Assembly: GCA_016303265.1 (NCBI GenBank) | Contig: JAEDLZ010000004.1 | Location: 1 to 35,474, forward strand | Direction of reading: 5' to 3' | Source of the DNA: Clostridiales bacterium | GTDB lineage: Bacteria; Bacillota; Clostridia; Monoglobales; Monoglobaceae | Length of the DNA stretch: 35,474 nucleotides | Shown: one piece after another, positions 7,319 to 15,208 of the stretch | How the letters are laid out: each line of letters begins with the position of its first letter | Numbering within the stretch: the stretch's first letter is position 1 | Notes under the pieces: model-generated | The model's database searches: none | The model's input: the letters and a program-made list of their open reading frames with translations, nothing else | Told to the model about the DNA's origin: nothing | Program-made: the position numbers and the translations under genes

Positions 7319-9661
7319 TTATGCGGATTTTTTTCTTATTCTAAGGGAAATTACCGTCATATCATCGCTGACCGCTCCGTGATTTTCCTCTATTGCTCTG
7401 TCCAGAAGCCTTGCCGCAAGGTCGTTTGCCGAGGTGGGCTTGACGGTTTCCATAAAACCCTTTATCCATTTGTTTCCGCCCTCCTTAGTTTCCACTCCGT
7501 CCGTCACCATAACTATTGTGTCGCCCTCCTTAACCCGTCTGGCAAAGGTTTCAACCTCCATTTCAGGCATAAGTCCAACAGGGAGCGACGCAGCACGAAC
7601 CGTTTCCACCTTTCCTCCCTGCTTTATAAAGCTCGGCTCTGCCCCCGTTTTTATAAATTCAACCTCCCCCGAGTGAAGGTCTATTATGCACATATCGAGA
7701 GTTGCAAAGGTTTCGTTGGCAGATTTTAATACCATTATGGAGTTTATAAGCCGAACCGCAACATGCTTGTCAAAGCCCGCCCGAAGAAAGCTGTCCAGAA
7801 GTTCGATTATCGCCTGGCTTTCGCTTGCGGCACGCTTGCCCGTTCCCATTCCGTCGCTGAGAGTTATAACAAATTTTCCGCCTCCCGGCATGATACAGCG
7901 GAAATTATCGCCGTTTTCTTCCGAGGCGCCCACACTTGCATAGCCCTGCTCAATTTCATAACGTTCGCTTTCGTCAATCATAATCATAATAAATTCCCCA
8001 TCCTCTCTTATTTTTGAAATATTGACCTCTTTTCCCATAATACTGCCTGTAACGCTTCTTATGACGCCTCTGCCCCGGCTTGTCCAGTCGCTTCCTCTTA
8101 CGCTCATTTCAATCCGGGCTTTTCCGTCGCGGTTTTTTATCACATTTATATCCTTGATTTTCACTCCTTTGCTCTCAATCCTGAGCCGTATTTCAGCCGC
8201 TGCCGCGCTGTCGTAATTTATATCCTCGTTTATTTCTCTTGCCAGCTCGTTTATTATTTTCGAAACGCCCGCAATCTGCTCGCCTACCGCCTCACGGCTC
8301 TCGCCCATGCGTTTTCGCCATGCGTTGTTTATACGATATATTGTGAATTGATTGTTAAGCTCCGCCGTAACACGGGGAACATTTGCGCATTTTGCCCCGA
8401 AATATTCATTAACCTCGCTCTCTTCTATACTGCCTTTGTTTTCGAGAATTTCAAGCATACCGAAAAAATTACGGTATGTTGCATTAAAGTCCTTTCCCCA
8501 GCAGATATCGGATTTTTTGCACCTGCGGCACACCTTATCTGCCGTACGGTCAAAAACCGTTACCAAATCGCCGGGGTTTGCACCGCTTTCCCTTTCCGAA
8601 AGCTTTGTCAAGGTTTCCCCCAAAGCCGAAAATGATGCGGAAACTGACCTAAGCCGCATAATAAGTCCGCCTTTTATTCGCTTTATAAGCTCCGCCTCAC
8701 TGTTTTTCATTTTAAACAGTCTGCCCAACCGTCCGTATACCTTGTCGGGCACAAGAGCAAACGCCGCCGACGCCGCCATTATTTCGTAAACGGTGAGTAT
8801 ATTGCGGATTGCACCGTTTACATAGACTATCACAATGGCATCTGCAATCGCCATGGCAAAAATTGCCCATATCTTTCCTTTTTTCGCAACCGTCCCCGCA
8901 GTAAGCGCACAAAATCCGAAAGCTCCCATAAACGGCAAAAAATAATCCGTTTCAATTCCGCAAAGCATTCCTATGCCTATCCCGACTGCCGCCGACGCCG
9001 CAAATCCGCAGCTCCTTGCCGCCGACAAAATCAAAAATGCTGCGACGGCATTTGATACCTTAAATTCGCTGAAAAAGTCAAAACTCTTAAGGCTGAGAAA
9101 CATAATTGCACAAACAATTATCAGGCAAAATTTTTCTTCCCCTGAAATATTTTTCGCAAGCAGCCTTTTCTCGTCAATCAGCCCTCTGACCCTGTCCATG
9201 GCATATGCGCCCGCAAATATTCCCGCTGTTTCATATATAAAGGTTAAAACTTCGCTTATGCTTATACCCCTGACATAGCCTATGGCGGCGGAAACAACGG
9301 CCAGGGCAGCGCTCATTACAATCGGAGCGGCACGCTTTGACAAAACCACGCCTTTTTCCAAAACAAAGAGAGTCAGCATATACAAAAACGCCGCGGCGGC
9401 ATATTTAACCGTCATAAGCTTGTCCCCCGTCAGAAGCCCTCCCGCAGCGACAAATCCAAGACTTATAAACGCCCTGACCGACAGCTTTCTTTCAAGAGTA
9501 AGAAAGCTCAGTCCAAAGGGTGCAATTCCGAAATACGGCGACGCTGCCGCCGCCAGAAATCCCGCAAACCGCCTTAATATTACTTTTTTATCTATAATAC
9601 GCCTCTTTTTTTCAGGCGTCTTGCTTATTCTTTCATATGTCATTATCTCTGTTTCGGGCAT
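7319..9661 (-). CDS. spoIIE: Stage II sporulation protein E (SpoIIE)
   Basis: A 780-residue protein with a long N-terminal region (~30-330) of hydrophobic segments consistent with about ten membrane helices, a central regulatory region with a CRRCKKSDICW cysteine cluster, and a C-terminal PP2C domain. Catalytic metal ligands are visible in LSDGMGTG (Asp603), VTDGVE (Asp721) and SDDMT (Asp766/767). In known spore formers SpoIIE dephosphorylates the anti-anti-sigma factor SpoIIAA at the asymmetric septum, activating sigma-F in the forespore. The start at 9661 is preceded by a GGAGGAG site. It is divergent from rnfC and has a Spo0A-type promoter with 21-bp spacing. Its presence is strong evidence that the organism forms endospores. 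Length and order fit the Bacillus/Clostridium family. Confidence 0.96.
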   Translation of the reverse strand: MPETEIMTYERISKTPEKKRRIIDKKVILRRFAGFLAAAASPYFGIAPFGLSFLTLERKLSVRAFISLGFVAAGGLLTGDKLMTVKYAAAAFLYMLTLFVLEKGVVLSKRAAPIVMSAALAVVSAAIGYVRGISISEVLTFIYETAGIFAGAYAMDRVRGLIDEKRLLAKNISGEEKFCLIIVCAIMFLSLKSFDFFSEFKVSNAVAAFLILSAARSCGFAASAAVGIGIGMLCGIETDYFLPFMGAFGFCALTAGTVAKKGKIWAIFAMAIADAIVIVYVNGAIRNILTVYEIMAASAAFALVPDKVYGRLGRLFKMKNSEAELIKRIKGGLIMRLRSVSASFSALGETLTKLSERESGANPGDLVTVFDRTADKVCRRCKKSDICWGKDFNATYRNFFGMLEILENKGSIEESEVNEYFGAKCANVPRVTAELNNQFTIYRINNAWRKRMGESREAVGEQIAGVSKIINELAREINEDINYDSAAAAEIRLRIESKGVKIKDINVIKNRDGKARIEMSVRGSDWTSRGRGVIRSVTGSIMGKEVNISKIREDGEFIMIMIDESERYEIEQGYASVGASEENGDNFRCIMPGGGKFVITLSDGMGTGKRAASESQAIIELLDSFLRAGFDKHVAVRLINSIMVLKSANETFATLDMCIIDLHSGEVEFIKTGAEPSFIKQGGKVETVRAASLPVGLMPEMEVETFARRVKEGDTIVMVTDGVETKEGGNKWIKGFMETVKPTSANDLAARLLDRAIEENHGAVSDDMTVISLRIRKKSA

Positions 9662-9691
9662 ATTTTTTCTCCTCCGTATAAATTTGCTTTA

Positions 9692-9724
9692 ATTATATGC
9701 TATGTCCCTTGAGATATATGTCAA
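9692..9724 (-). promoter_or_regulatory. spoIIE promoter, 21-bp spacing, with Spo0A-like box
   Basis: Read on the - strand, TTGACA (complement of 9719-9724) and TATAAT (complement of 9692-9697) are perfect hexamers separated by 21 bases. The spacing is too long for sigma-A alone but matches the Spo0A-activated spoIIE promoter of Bacillus subtilis. TGTCAAA at 9719-9725 on the + strand is one mismatch from the 0A box TGTCGAA and overlaps the -35. Confidence 0.7.
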
Positions 9725-9753
9725 AATTTGGGAATTTCATTAAAATATTTTAT

Positions 9754-9782
9754 TTGCATTTTTTATATATATCTGTTATAAT
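9754..9782 (+). promoter_or_regulatory. rnf operon promoter
   Basis: TTGCAT (9754-9759), a 17-base spacer and TATAAT (9777-9782) preceded by TG one base away (extended -10). The predicted transcript starts near 9789, giving a ~35-base leader before rnfC. Confidence 0.8.
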
Positions 9783-9823
9783 ATTTGAATGGATAAAATT
9801 ATACACAATGAAGGATGATTTTT

Positions 9824-11188
9824 ATGAACAAATCTTTCTTGGCAAACCTTAAAGGATTTCTGCCTGACAGTGATTTAAAAACCTTCAAAGGCGGGATTCA
9901 TCCGGGCGACATGAAGAGTTCAACAAATTCGATTCCGATTGTTGACATCAGCGCCCCCGAAAAGCTGATTTTTCCTTTAAATCAGCACATCGGCAGAGAG
10001 GCTGTTCCCTGCGTTAAGGTTGGCGACACTGTTTTTGCAGGTCAGAAAATCGCCGAGGCAGACGGCTTTGTTTCTGCAAATATACACTCTTCCGTTTCGG
10101 GTACGGTCAGTGCAATCGAAGAAAGACTCCATCCAAACGGAACCTTCGTGAAATCAATAATAATTGATAACGACGGCGAGGATAACAACGAGTTTGAGAC
10201 CGAGCCCCGTGATTTCAAAAAGTTTTCGCCCCATGAGCTGATTGATATAATCCGTGAGGCGGGAATTGTCGGCATGGGCGGCGCAACATTTCCGACTCAT
10301 GTTAAGCTTTCTCCGCCGGAGGGCAAAAAAATCGACTGCATAATTATAAACGGTGCGGAGTGTGAGCCTTATCTCACATCGGATCACAGGGCGCTGCTTG
10401 AAACGCCTATGGAGGTTATTGTCGGTCTTAAAATTCTGCTCAGAATTTTCAATCTTAAGACGGGCTATATCGCAATAGAGAATAACAAGCCCGACGCCAT
10501 TGAGCTTATGAAAAATCTTGCGGCAAAGGAAGAGGACTGCAACATAAAGGTAATCCCTCTTAAGGTTAAATACCCCCAAGGCTCGGAAAAACAGCTTATC
10601 CGCGCAGTTTCCGGAAGAGTTGTTCCTTCGGGAAAGCTTCCCATGGATGTAGGCGCAGTCGTTAACAATGTGGACACCTGCGCGTCAATTGCCAGAGCTG
10701 TTGTTTACGGAATGCCTCTTATTACGAGAATTGTAACCGTTTCCGGCGACTGTATAAAAGCTCCCGCAAATGTCCGGGTTCGTATCGGAACGCCGTTCAT
10801 TGATGTTTTGGATAGCATAGGAGGACTTAAAGCCCATCCGAAAAAGGTTATAATGGGCGGTCCTATGATGGGATTAACCGTTCCAAGCCTTGATGTTCCG
10901 GTTATAAAAGGAACCTCGGGCATCCTTGCCGTAAGCAAGCGGGGGGCAAAAATCCGCAGCGGCGAGGTTTGCCTGCGCTGCGGAAAATGCGTTGACGCCT
11001 GCCCTATGCATCTTATGCCGCTTTATCTTAAGGAAGCGGCGAAAGCAAACGATTATGACAGGCTGTTAAAGCTTAATGTAAACGACTGTATGGAATGCGG
11101 TTCATGCTCTTTCGTATGTCCCGGTGCGAACAACCCGGCGCAAAGCATACGGATTGCGAAAGCTAAGCTGCGCAGCAAGAAGGCATAA
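9824..11188 (+). CDS. rnfC: Electron transport complex subunit RnfC
   Basis: A 454-residue RnfC, the NADH-binding peripheral subunit of the Rnf ferredoxin:NAD+ oxidoreductase. GIVGMGGATFPTHVK and NGAECEPYLTSDHR are the Rossmann/FMN-type region shared with NuoF. Two 4Fe-4S motifs lie at the C-terminus: CLRCGKCVDACP (383-393) and CMECGSCSFVCP (422-432). The ATG at 9824 has AAGGA nine bases upstream; an ATG at 9815 overlaps that site and is less likely. It is the first gene of the order C-D-G-E-A-B, usual in clostridia and Acetobacterium, and rnfD follows 15 bases later. The complex couples electron flow between reduced ferredoxin and NAD+ to Na+ or H+ export, so it links to the hydrogenases and AdhE in the same window. 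Confidence 0.96.
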   Translation: MNKSFLANLKGFLPDSDLKTFKGGIHPGDMKSSTNSIPIVDISAPEKLIFPLNQHIGREAVPCVKVGDTVFAGQKIAEADGFVSANIHSSVSGTVSAIEERLHPNGTFVKSIIIDNDGEDNNEFETEPRDFKKFSPHELIDIIREAGIVGMGGATFPTHVKLSPPEGKKIDCIIINGAECEPYLTSDHRALLETPMEVIVGLKILLRIFNLKTGYIAIENNKPDAIELMKNLAAKEEDCNIKVIPLKVKYPQGSEKQLIRAVSGRVVPSGKLPMDVGAVVNNVDTCASIARAVVYGMPLITRIVTVSGDCIKAPANVRVRIGTPFIDVLDSIGGLKAHPKKVIMGGPMMGLTVPSLDVPVIKGTSGILAVSKRGAKIRSGEVCLRCGKCVDACPMHLMPLYLKEAAKANDYDRLLKLNVNDCMECGSCSFVCPGANNPAQSIRIAKAKLRSKKA

Positions 11189-11203
11189 AGGAGGGGAATT
11201 TGA

Positions 11204-12175
11204 ATGAAAAATTATGAAAATGAGCTTATTGTTTCCCACTCGCCCCATATCATAACACCCATGTCAACGAGCCGCATAATGGGCTGCGTTATAATCGCCC
11301 TGCTGCCGTCACTCATTGCAGGGACAATTGTTATGGGAGTTCGGGCGCTTATTCTTGCAGCCGTATGTGTTGCTTCATGCGTCCTCTTTGAAGCGCTCTG
11401 GAACAGGCTTTTGAAAAAAGAAAACACAATATCGGATTTAAGTGCGGCGGTTACCGGACTGCTCATTGCACTGAATGTTCCCGTTACTCTTCCGTTTTAT
11501 ATGGCAATCATCGGCTGCTTCTTTGCAATAATAATTGTTAAGCAGTTTTTTGGCGGTATCGGTCACAATTTCATGAATCCCGCACTTGCGGCAAGGGCAT
11601 TTTTGCTTGCTTCCTGGGCAGGGGCTATGACCACCTTTGTCGAACCGGGCGAGGTTGTACATATTTTCGGCAATGCTGATGTTATAACTTCTGCCACACC
11701 GCTTTCCGTCCTCAAAAACGGCGGCGGCGACCTGCCCTCATACAGTCAGCTCTTTTTAGGCAATGTGGGCGGAAGCATCGGCGAAACCTCCGCTCTTGCA
11801 ATTCTAATCGGTGCGGCATTTCTGGTTTACAAAAAGGTAATAAAGCTCAATACACCTATTTCCTACCTTGCAACTTTATTCATATTAGGTTTTATATCGG
11901 GCGGTGACGGTCTTTTTCAGATTCTCTCCGGCGGTGTTATGCTCGGCGCTTTCTTTATGGCGACCGACTACACAACAACTCCGACTACCCCGGCAGGGCA
12001 GGTAATTTTCGGCGTCGGCTGCGGACTTGTTACCTTTATCATAAGAAAATGGGGCGGTTATCCCGAGGGTGTTACATATGCAATTCTTCTTATGAACATT
12101 GTCACACCGCTTATCGATAAATATATCAGACCGAAAACCTTCGGTAAAATTAAGGAGGCTGTGGCAAATGAGTAA
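11204..12175 (+). CDS. rnfD: Electron transport complex subunit RnfD
   Basis: A 323-residue integral membrane subunit with around ten hydrophobic segments. The flavinylation motif is SATPLS, with Thr165 the expected covalent FMN acceptor. Conserved RnfD/NqrB stretches include GGIGHNFMNPALAARAF and MLGAFFMATDYTTTP. The start at 11204 has GGAGGGG nine bases upstream, and the stop overlaps rnfG by 8 bases, giving coupled translation. Its role is to carry electrons through the membrane within Rnf. Confidence 0.95.
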   Translation: MKNYENELIVSHSPHIITPMSTSRIMGCVIIALLPSLIAGTIVMGVRALILAAVCVASCVLFEALWNRLLKKENTISDLSAAVTGLLIALNVPVTLPFYMAIIGCFFAIIIVKQFFGGIGHNFMNPALAARAFLLASWAGAMTTFVEPGEVVHIFGNADVITSATPLSVLKNGGGDLPSYSQLFLGNVGGSIGETSALAILIGAAFLVYKKVIKLNTPISYLATLFILGFISGGDGLFQILSGGVMLGAFFMATDYTTTPTTPAGQVIFGVGCGLVTFIIRKWGGYPEGVTYAILLMNIVTPLIDKYIRPKTFGKIKEAVANE

Positions 12176-12911
12176 ATTTTCAATCGCAGTCAGGCTTTTT
12201 ATCATAACCGCAGTTGCCGCTGTCTGTCTGGCGGCCGCCAACAAAATAACAGCTCCGCTTATTGAGGAGAACGCCCAAAAGACGAAAAATGCCTCAATGG
12301 CTGAGGTTCTTCCTGCCGCAAAGGGCGGATTTACTCCTGCCGACGCAGGCAATACCAATGTGGAGGGAATCGCGTCAATCAGTGTATACAGCGGATATTC
12401 CGACAAGGAGCAGAAAAATATTGCCGGATATGTTGCGGAGGTCACCTGTTCCGAAGGTTACGGCGGCGATATTACCGTCATGGTGGGGCTTGATACGGAC
12501 TGCAAGGTTGTTAAGGCGGTCATACTCAGCTCCTCCGAAACCGCAGGTCTCGGCGCAAAGGCAAAGGAGCCGGAATTTATCAACCAGTTCATCGGCAAAA
12601 GCGGAGGTCTGATCGTTGTAAAAGGGGATTCCGGGTCCGATAACGAAATTTCCGCAATCACCAGCGCAACCATAACCTCAAAGGCAGTTACAAAATGCGT
12701 TAATACCGCCGTGGAGGTGGTTAAAGAGAGCACCGGCAAGAGCCTTGAGGCTGTTAAAAACACAACTAAAGTTATCGAAGAAAAGGACGCTAAGAGCAAC
12801 GAAGAGCTTAAGGCGGCTCAGGACAGCCACAAAGACGAGGCAGAGCCTATTATAGAGGAGGCTCAGCCGGAAGGCGATGCAAGCAAAAAGGAGGTAAAAT
12901 CAAATGAATAA
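12168..12911 (+). CDS. rnfG: Electron transport complex subunit RnfG with charged C-terminal tail
   Basis: A 247-residue protein with one N-terminal membrane helix (residues ~5-24) and an FMN-binding domain facing outwards. SATITS (166-171) is the covalent FMN site, with Thr168 the expected acceptor, and SSSETAGLGAKA is also conserved. The start at 12168 overlaps rnfD by 8 bases, with AAGGAGG upstream, so the longer frame from 12099 is not used. Residues ~191-247 form a tail rich in Lys, Glu and Asp that extends past the normal end of the domain. The tail would lie on the outer face if topology is standard; its role is unknown. Confidence 0.93.
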   Translation: MSKFSIAVRLFIITAVAAVCLAAANKITAPLIEENAQKTKNASMAEVLPAAKGGFTPADAGNTNVEGIASISVYSGYSDKEQKNIAGYVAEVTCSEGYGGDITVMVGLDTDCKVVKAVILSSSETAGLGAKAKEPEFINQFIGKSGGLIVVKGDSGSDNEISAITSATITSKAVTKCVNTAVEVVKESTGKSLEAVKNTTKVIEEKDAKSNEELKAAQDSHKDEAEPIIEEAQPEGDASKKEVKSNE

Positions 12912-13518
12912 CAAAGATACATTTTTAAATGGCTTATTCAAGGAAAATCCTACTTTTGTTCTGGTTTTGGGTATGTGTCCTACTCTGGCGGTTACCACAG
13001 GCGTTGTAAATGCCATCGGCATGGGGCTTTCGACGGCTTTCGTGCTTATATGCTCGAATATATTTATCTCACTTCTCAGAAAATTTATTCCCGACACGGT
13101 GCGTATTGCGGCCTACATCGTTATTATCGCAAGTTTCGTTACGGTTGTCGAGATGTTGTTAAACGCATTTTTGCCGTCACTATCAAGTGCTCTGGGAATG
13201 TACATTCCTCTGATTGTTGTAAACTGCATAATTCTCGGCCGTGCCGAGGCGTTTGCCTCAAAGAACGGCGTTGTCGCCTCGGTTTTTGACGGACTGGGCA
13301 TGGGGCTGGGCTTTACCGGCGCACTTATGATTATTGCCGCAATCCGTGAGCTTATCGGTGCAGGAACGCTATTTGGGATTTCAATTTTCGGTAAAGGCTT
13401 TCAAGGCGCCTCAATCATGATTATGGCGCCCGGTGCGTTCTTCACCCTGGGACTTATTCTTGCGGTTATAAACCTTATTTCGGCAAAGAAAAAGGAGGGT
13501 AAAAAGAATGCTTTCTAA
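12904..13518 (+). CDS. rnfE: Electron transport complex subunit RnfE
   Basis: A 204-residue membrane subunit, homologous to NqrD/RsxE. The N-terminal NPTFVLVLGMCPTLAVTTG and the later CIILGRAEAFASKN are family signatures. It has six predicted helices and contributes to the membrane-embedded Fe-S centre together with RnfA. The ATG at 12904 overlaps rnfG by 8 bases and follows AAGGAGG; the stop overlaps rnfA by 11 bases. The order E then A is normal. Confidence 0.95.
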   Translation: MNNKDTFLNGLFKENPTFVLVLGMCPTLAVTTGVVNAIGMGLSTAFVLICSNIFISLLRKFIPDTVRIAAYIVIIASFVTVVEMLLNAFLPSLSSALGMYIPLIVVNCIILGRAEAFASKNGVVASVFDGLGMGLGFTGALMIIAAIRELIGAGTLFGISIFGKGFQGASIMIMAPGAFFTLGLILAVINLISAKKKEGKKNAF

Positions 13519-14086
13519 ACTTTTGATTCTTGCAGTGGGAGCAATCCTGGTCGACAACTTTGTTTTGGTTAAATTTATGGGCATATGCCCCTTTTTGGGC
13601 GTTTCCAAAAAGGTAGAAACCGCCGCAGGTATGGGGCTTGCCGTTGTTTTCGTTATGACCTGCGCCTCCGCCATTACCTATATCGTTAATCTGGCCTTGG
13701 TATCGCTGAATATAGACTATCTCCGAACGATTGCCTTTATACTGGTTATTGCGGTTTTGGTGCAGTTTGTTGAAATGTTTCTCAAAAAGTCTGCGCCTGC
13801 CCTTTACAATTCGCTCGGGATTTATCTTCCGCTTATAACAACCAACTGTGCGGTTCTCGGCGTTGCCCTGCTTAATGTTACTAAGGGTCTTAACTTCGTT
13901 GAATCTTTGGTTTACGGTGCGGCGGCAGGACTTGGATTCACCCTTGCGATTATTCTTATGGCAGGCGTCCGTGAGCGGCTTGAAAGCTCGGATATTCCCG
14001 AATTTTTAAAGGGAATGCCCATAACCCTCATAACAGCAGGGCTTCTTTCCGTCGCGTTTATGGGCTTTTCGGGATTATCGTTTTAA
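13508..14086 (+). CDS. rnfA: Electron transport complex subunit RnfA
   Basis: A 192-residue membrane protein paralogous to RnfE. The signatures are NFVLVKFMGICPFLGVSKK near the N-terminus and TTNCAVLGVALLN in the middle, with the Cys residues expected to hold the intramembrane cluster. The start overlaps rnfE by 11 bases and has AGGAGG 9-10 bases upstream. rnfB follows after a 29-base gap with its own site. Confidence 0.95.
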   Translation: MLSKLLILAVGAILVDNFVLVKFMGICPFLGVSKKVETAAGMGLAVVFVMTCASAITYIVNLALVSLNIDYLRTIAFILVIAVLVQFVEMFLKKSAPALYNSLGIYLPLITTNCAVLGVALLNVTKGLNFVESLVYGAAAGLGFTLAIILMAGVRERLESSDIPEFLKGMPITLITAGLLSVAFMGFSGLSF

Positions 14087-14115
14087 TTGTCATTTCAAAT
14101 TAAAGGAGAATTATC

Positions 14116-14943
14116 ATGGATATACTTTTACCGATTTTGGTTATCGGCGGCATGGGGCTTGTGTTCGGAGCTTTGCTCGCCATTGCCGCAAAGGCTTTTG
14201 CCGTTAAGGTTGACGAGCGTGTTCCAAAGATTTTAAACTCTCTTCCCGGCGCAAACTGCGGCGGCTGCGGATTTGCAGGGTGCAGCGCCTATGCCGACGC
14301 AATTGTAAAGGGGGAGGCTAAGGTCAACTGTTGTCCCGTAGGCGGCAAGGCTGTCGCCGATAAAATTTCCGCAATTATGGGGGTTGAATCGGGCGAGATA
14401 AGCCGTCGGTTCGCCCGCGTTATGTGTAGCGGCACTCCGGAATGTGCTAAAAGCAAATTTATCTATAACGGACCTCAGGACTGTCACAGCGCCGCAAAGC
14501 TGGGCGGAGGCTGGAAGGCGTGTTCATACGGCTGTCTGGGTCTGGGTTCGTGTACAAAGGTTTGTCCGTCAGGTGCAATGACGCTCAAGGACGGTGTTGC
14601 GGTTGTTGACCGAAGCAAATGTATCGCCTGCGGTATGTGCGCAAAGGAGTGTCCTAAGGGCGTTATTGAATTAGTTGACGCCTATGCCGCCTATGCCGTT
14701 TCGTGCAGTTCAAGGGATAAAGGAAAAACAGTCCGCGCATTTTGCAGCACGGGCTGTATCGGCTGCGGAATCTGCGCCAAAAATTGTCTTGCCGACGCAA
14801 TAACCGTTGAGAACAATATTGCCCGCATTGACCCGAAAAAATGCGTCAACTGCGGAATGTGCGCTGAAAAATGTCCGCAAAAGGTCATCAAGTTCGCTCC
14901 GATTCCCCAGGAGGAGTCGTTAAACGAATTTGTCCGTGTTTAG
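14116..14943 (+). CDS. rnfB: Electron transport complex subunit RnfB (polyferredoxin)
   Basis: A 275-residue subunit that receives electrons from ferredoxin. It has one N-terminal membrane helix (residues ~4-26), then the GANCGGCGFAGC cluster domain with a following NCCPVGG, and four further Cys-rich 4Fe-4S motifs in two ferredoxin pairs: CLGLGSCTKVCP, CIACGMCAKECP, CIGCGICAKNC and CVNCGMCAEKCP. The third ends NCLAD, without the usual proline after the last cysteine. The start at 14116 has AAAGGAG eight bases upstream. It is the last gene of the rnf operon, and a palindrome 71 bases downstream may end transcription. Confidence 0.95.
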   Translation: MDILLPILVIGGMGLVFGALLAIAAKAFAVKVDERVPKILNSLPGANCGGCGFAGCSAYADAIVKGEAKVNCCPVGGKAVADKISAIMGVESGEISRRFARVMCSGTPECAKSKFIYNGPQDCHSAAKLGGGWKACSYGCLGLGSCTKVCPSGAMTLKDGVAVVDRSKCIACGMCAKECPKGVIELVDAYAAYAVSCSSRDKGKTVRAFCSTGCIGCGICAKNCLADAITVENNIARIDPKKCVNCGMCAEKCPQKVIKFAPIPQEESLNEFVRV

Positions 14944-14983
14944 TCCGTTTTTATAAAGTAACATAAATTTAATATTACCTTTG

Positions 14984-15012
14984 TTTACTTTATCTCTAAT
15001 CTGTGCTATAAT
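14984..15012 (+). promoter_or_regulatory. Promoter of the SLH-protein gene
   Basis: TTTACT (14984-14989), a 17-base spacer and TATAAT (15007-15012) with an upstream TG one base away (extended -10). The predicted start is near 15019, inside the palindrome that follows. The leader would be ~190 bases, long for a structural gene. Confidence 0.7.
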
Positions 15013-15013
15013 T

Positions 15014-15036
15014 AGTCTGACCCAATCGGTCAGACT
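15014..15036. promoter_or_regulatory. Palindromic operator-like site at the +1 of the SLH gene
   Basis: AGTCTGACC (15014-15022) and GGTCAGACT (15028-15036) are perfect 9-base arms around CAATC. The core TGACC-n5-GGTCA resembles operators of TetR-family repressors. It abuts the -10 and covers the predicted start, a repressor position. It is followed by ATTTTTC, so it might instead terminate rnf read-through. No TetR gene lies in the window. Confidence 0.5.
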
Positions 15037-15078
15037 ATTTTTCTTTATCGGGAATTGTCATTTCCGATAAAGAAAAAT
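15037..15078. repeat. 19-bp hairpin in the leader of the SLH gene
   Basis: 15037-15055 pairs with 15060-15078 over 19 positions (one G-T) around a TGTC loop; the outer 15 pairs are perfect. The left arm contains the T-tract that would complete a terminator with the preceding palindrome, so the two structures share bases 15037-15042. The rest of the leader to 15208 contains further possible pairings (GTGCA/TGCAC, AAGTT/AACTT, a GC-rich hairpin near 15142-15174). I could not assign it to a known riboswitch. Confidence 0.6.
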
Positions 15079-15208
15079 ATTGCCCGTGCAAAGTTTTCCG
15101 AACTTAACTTAAATGCACATGGTTACAAGCAAAGCACTATCCCCCGGCGCACGCCTAATATTGCGCGCTGAGGGAAATTCATTCTTTCAAAGGAGAGTTT
15201 AACTATAA

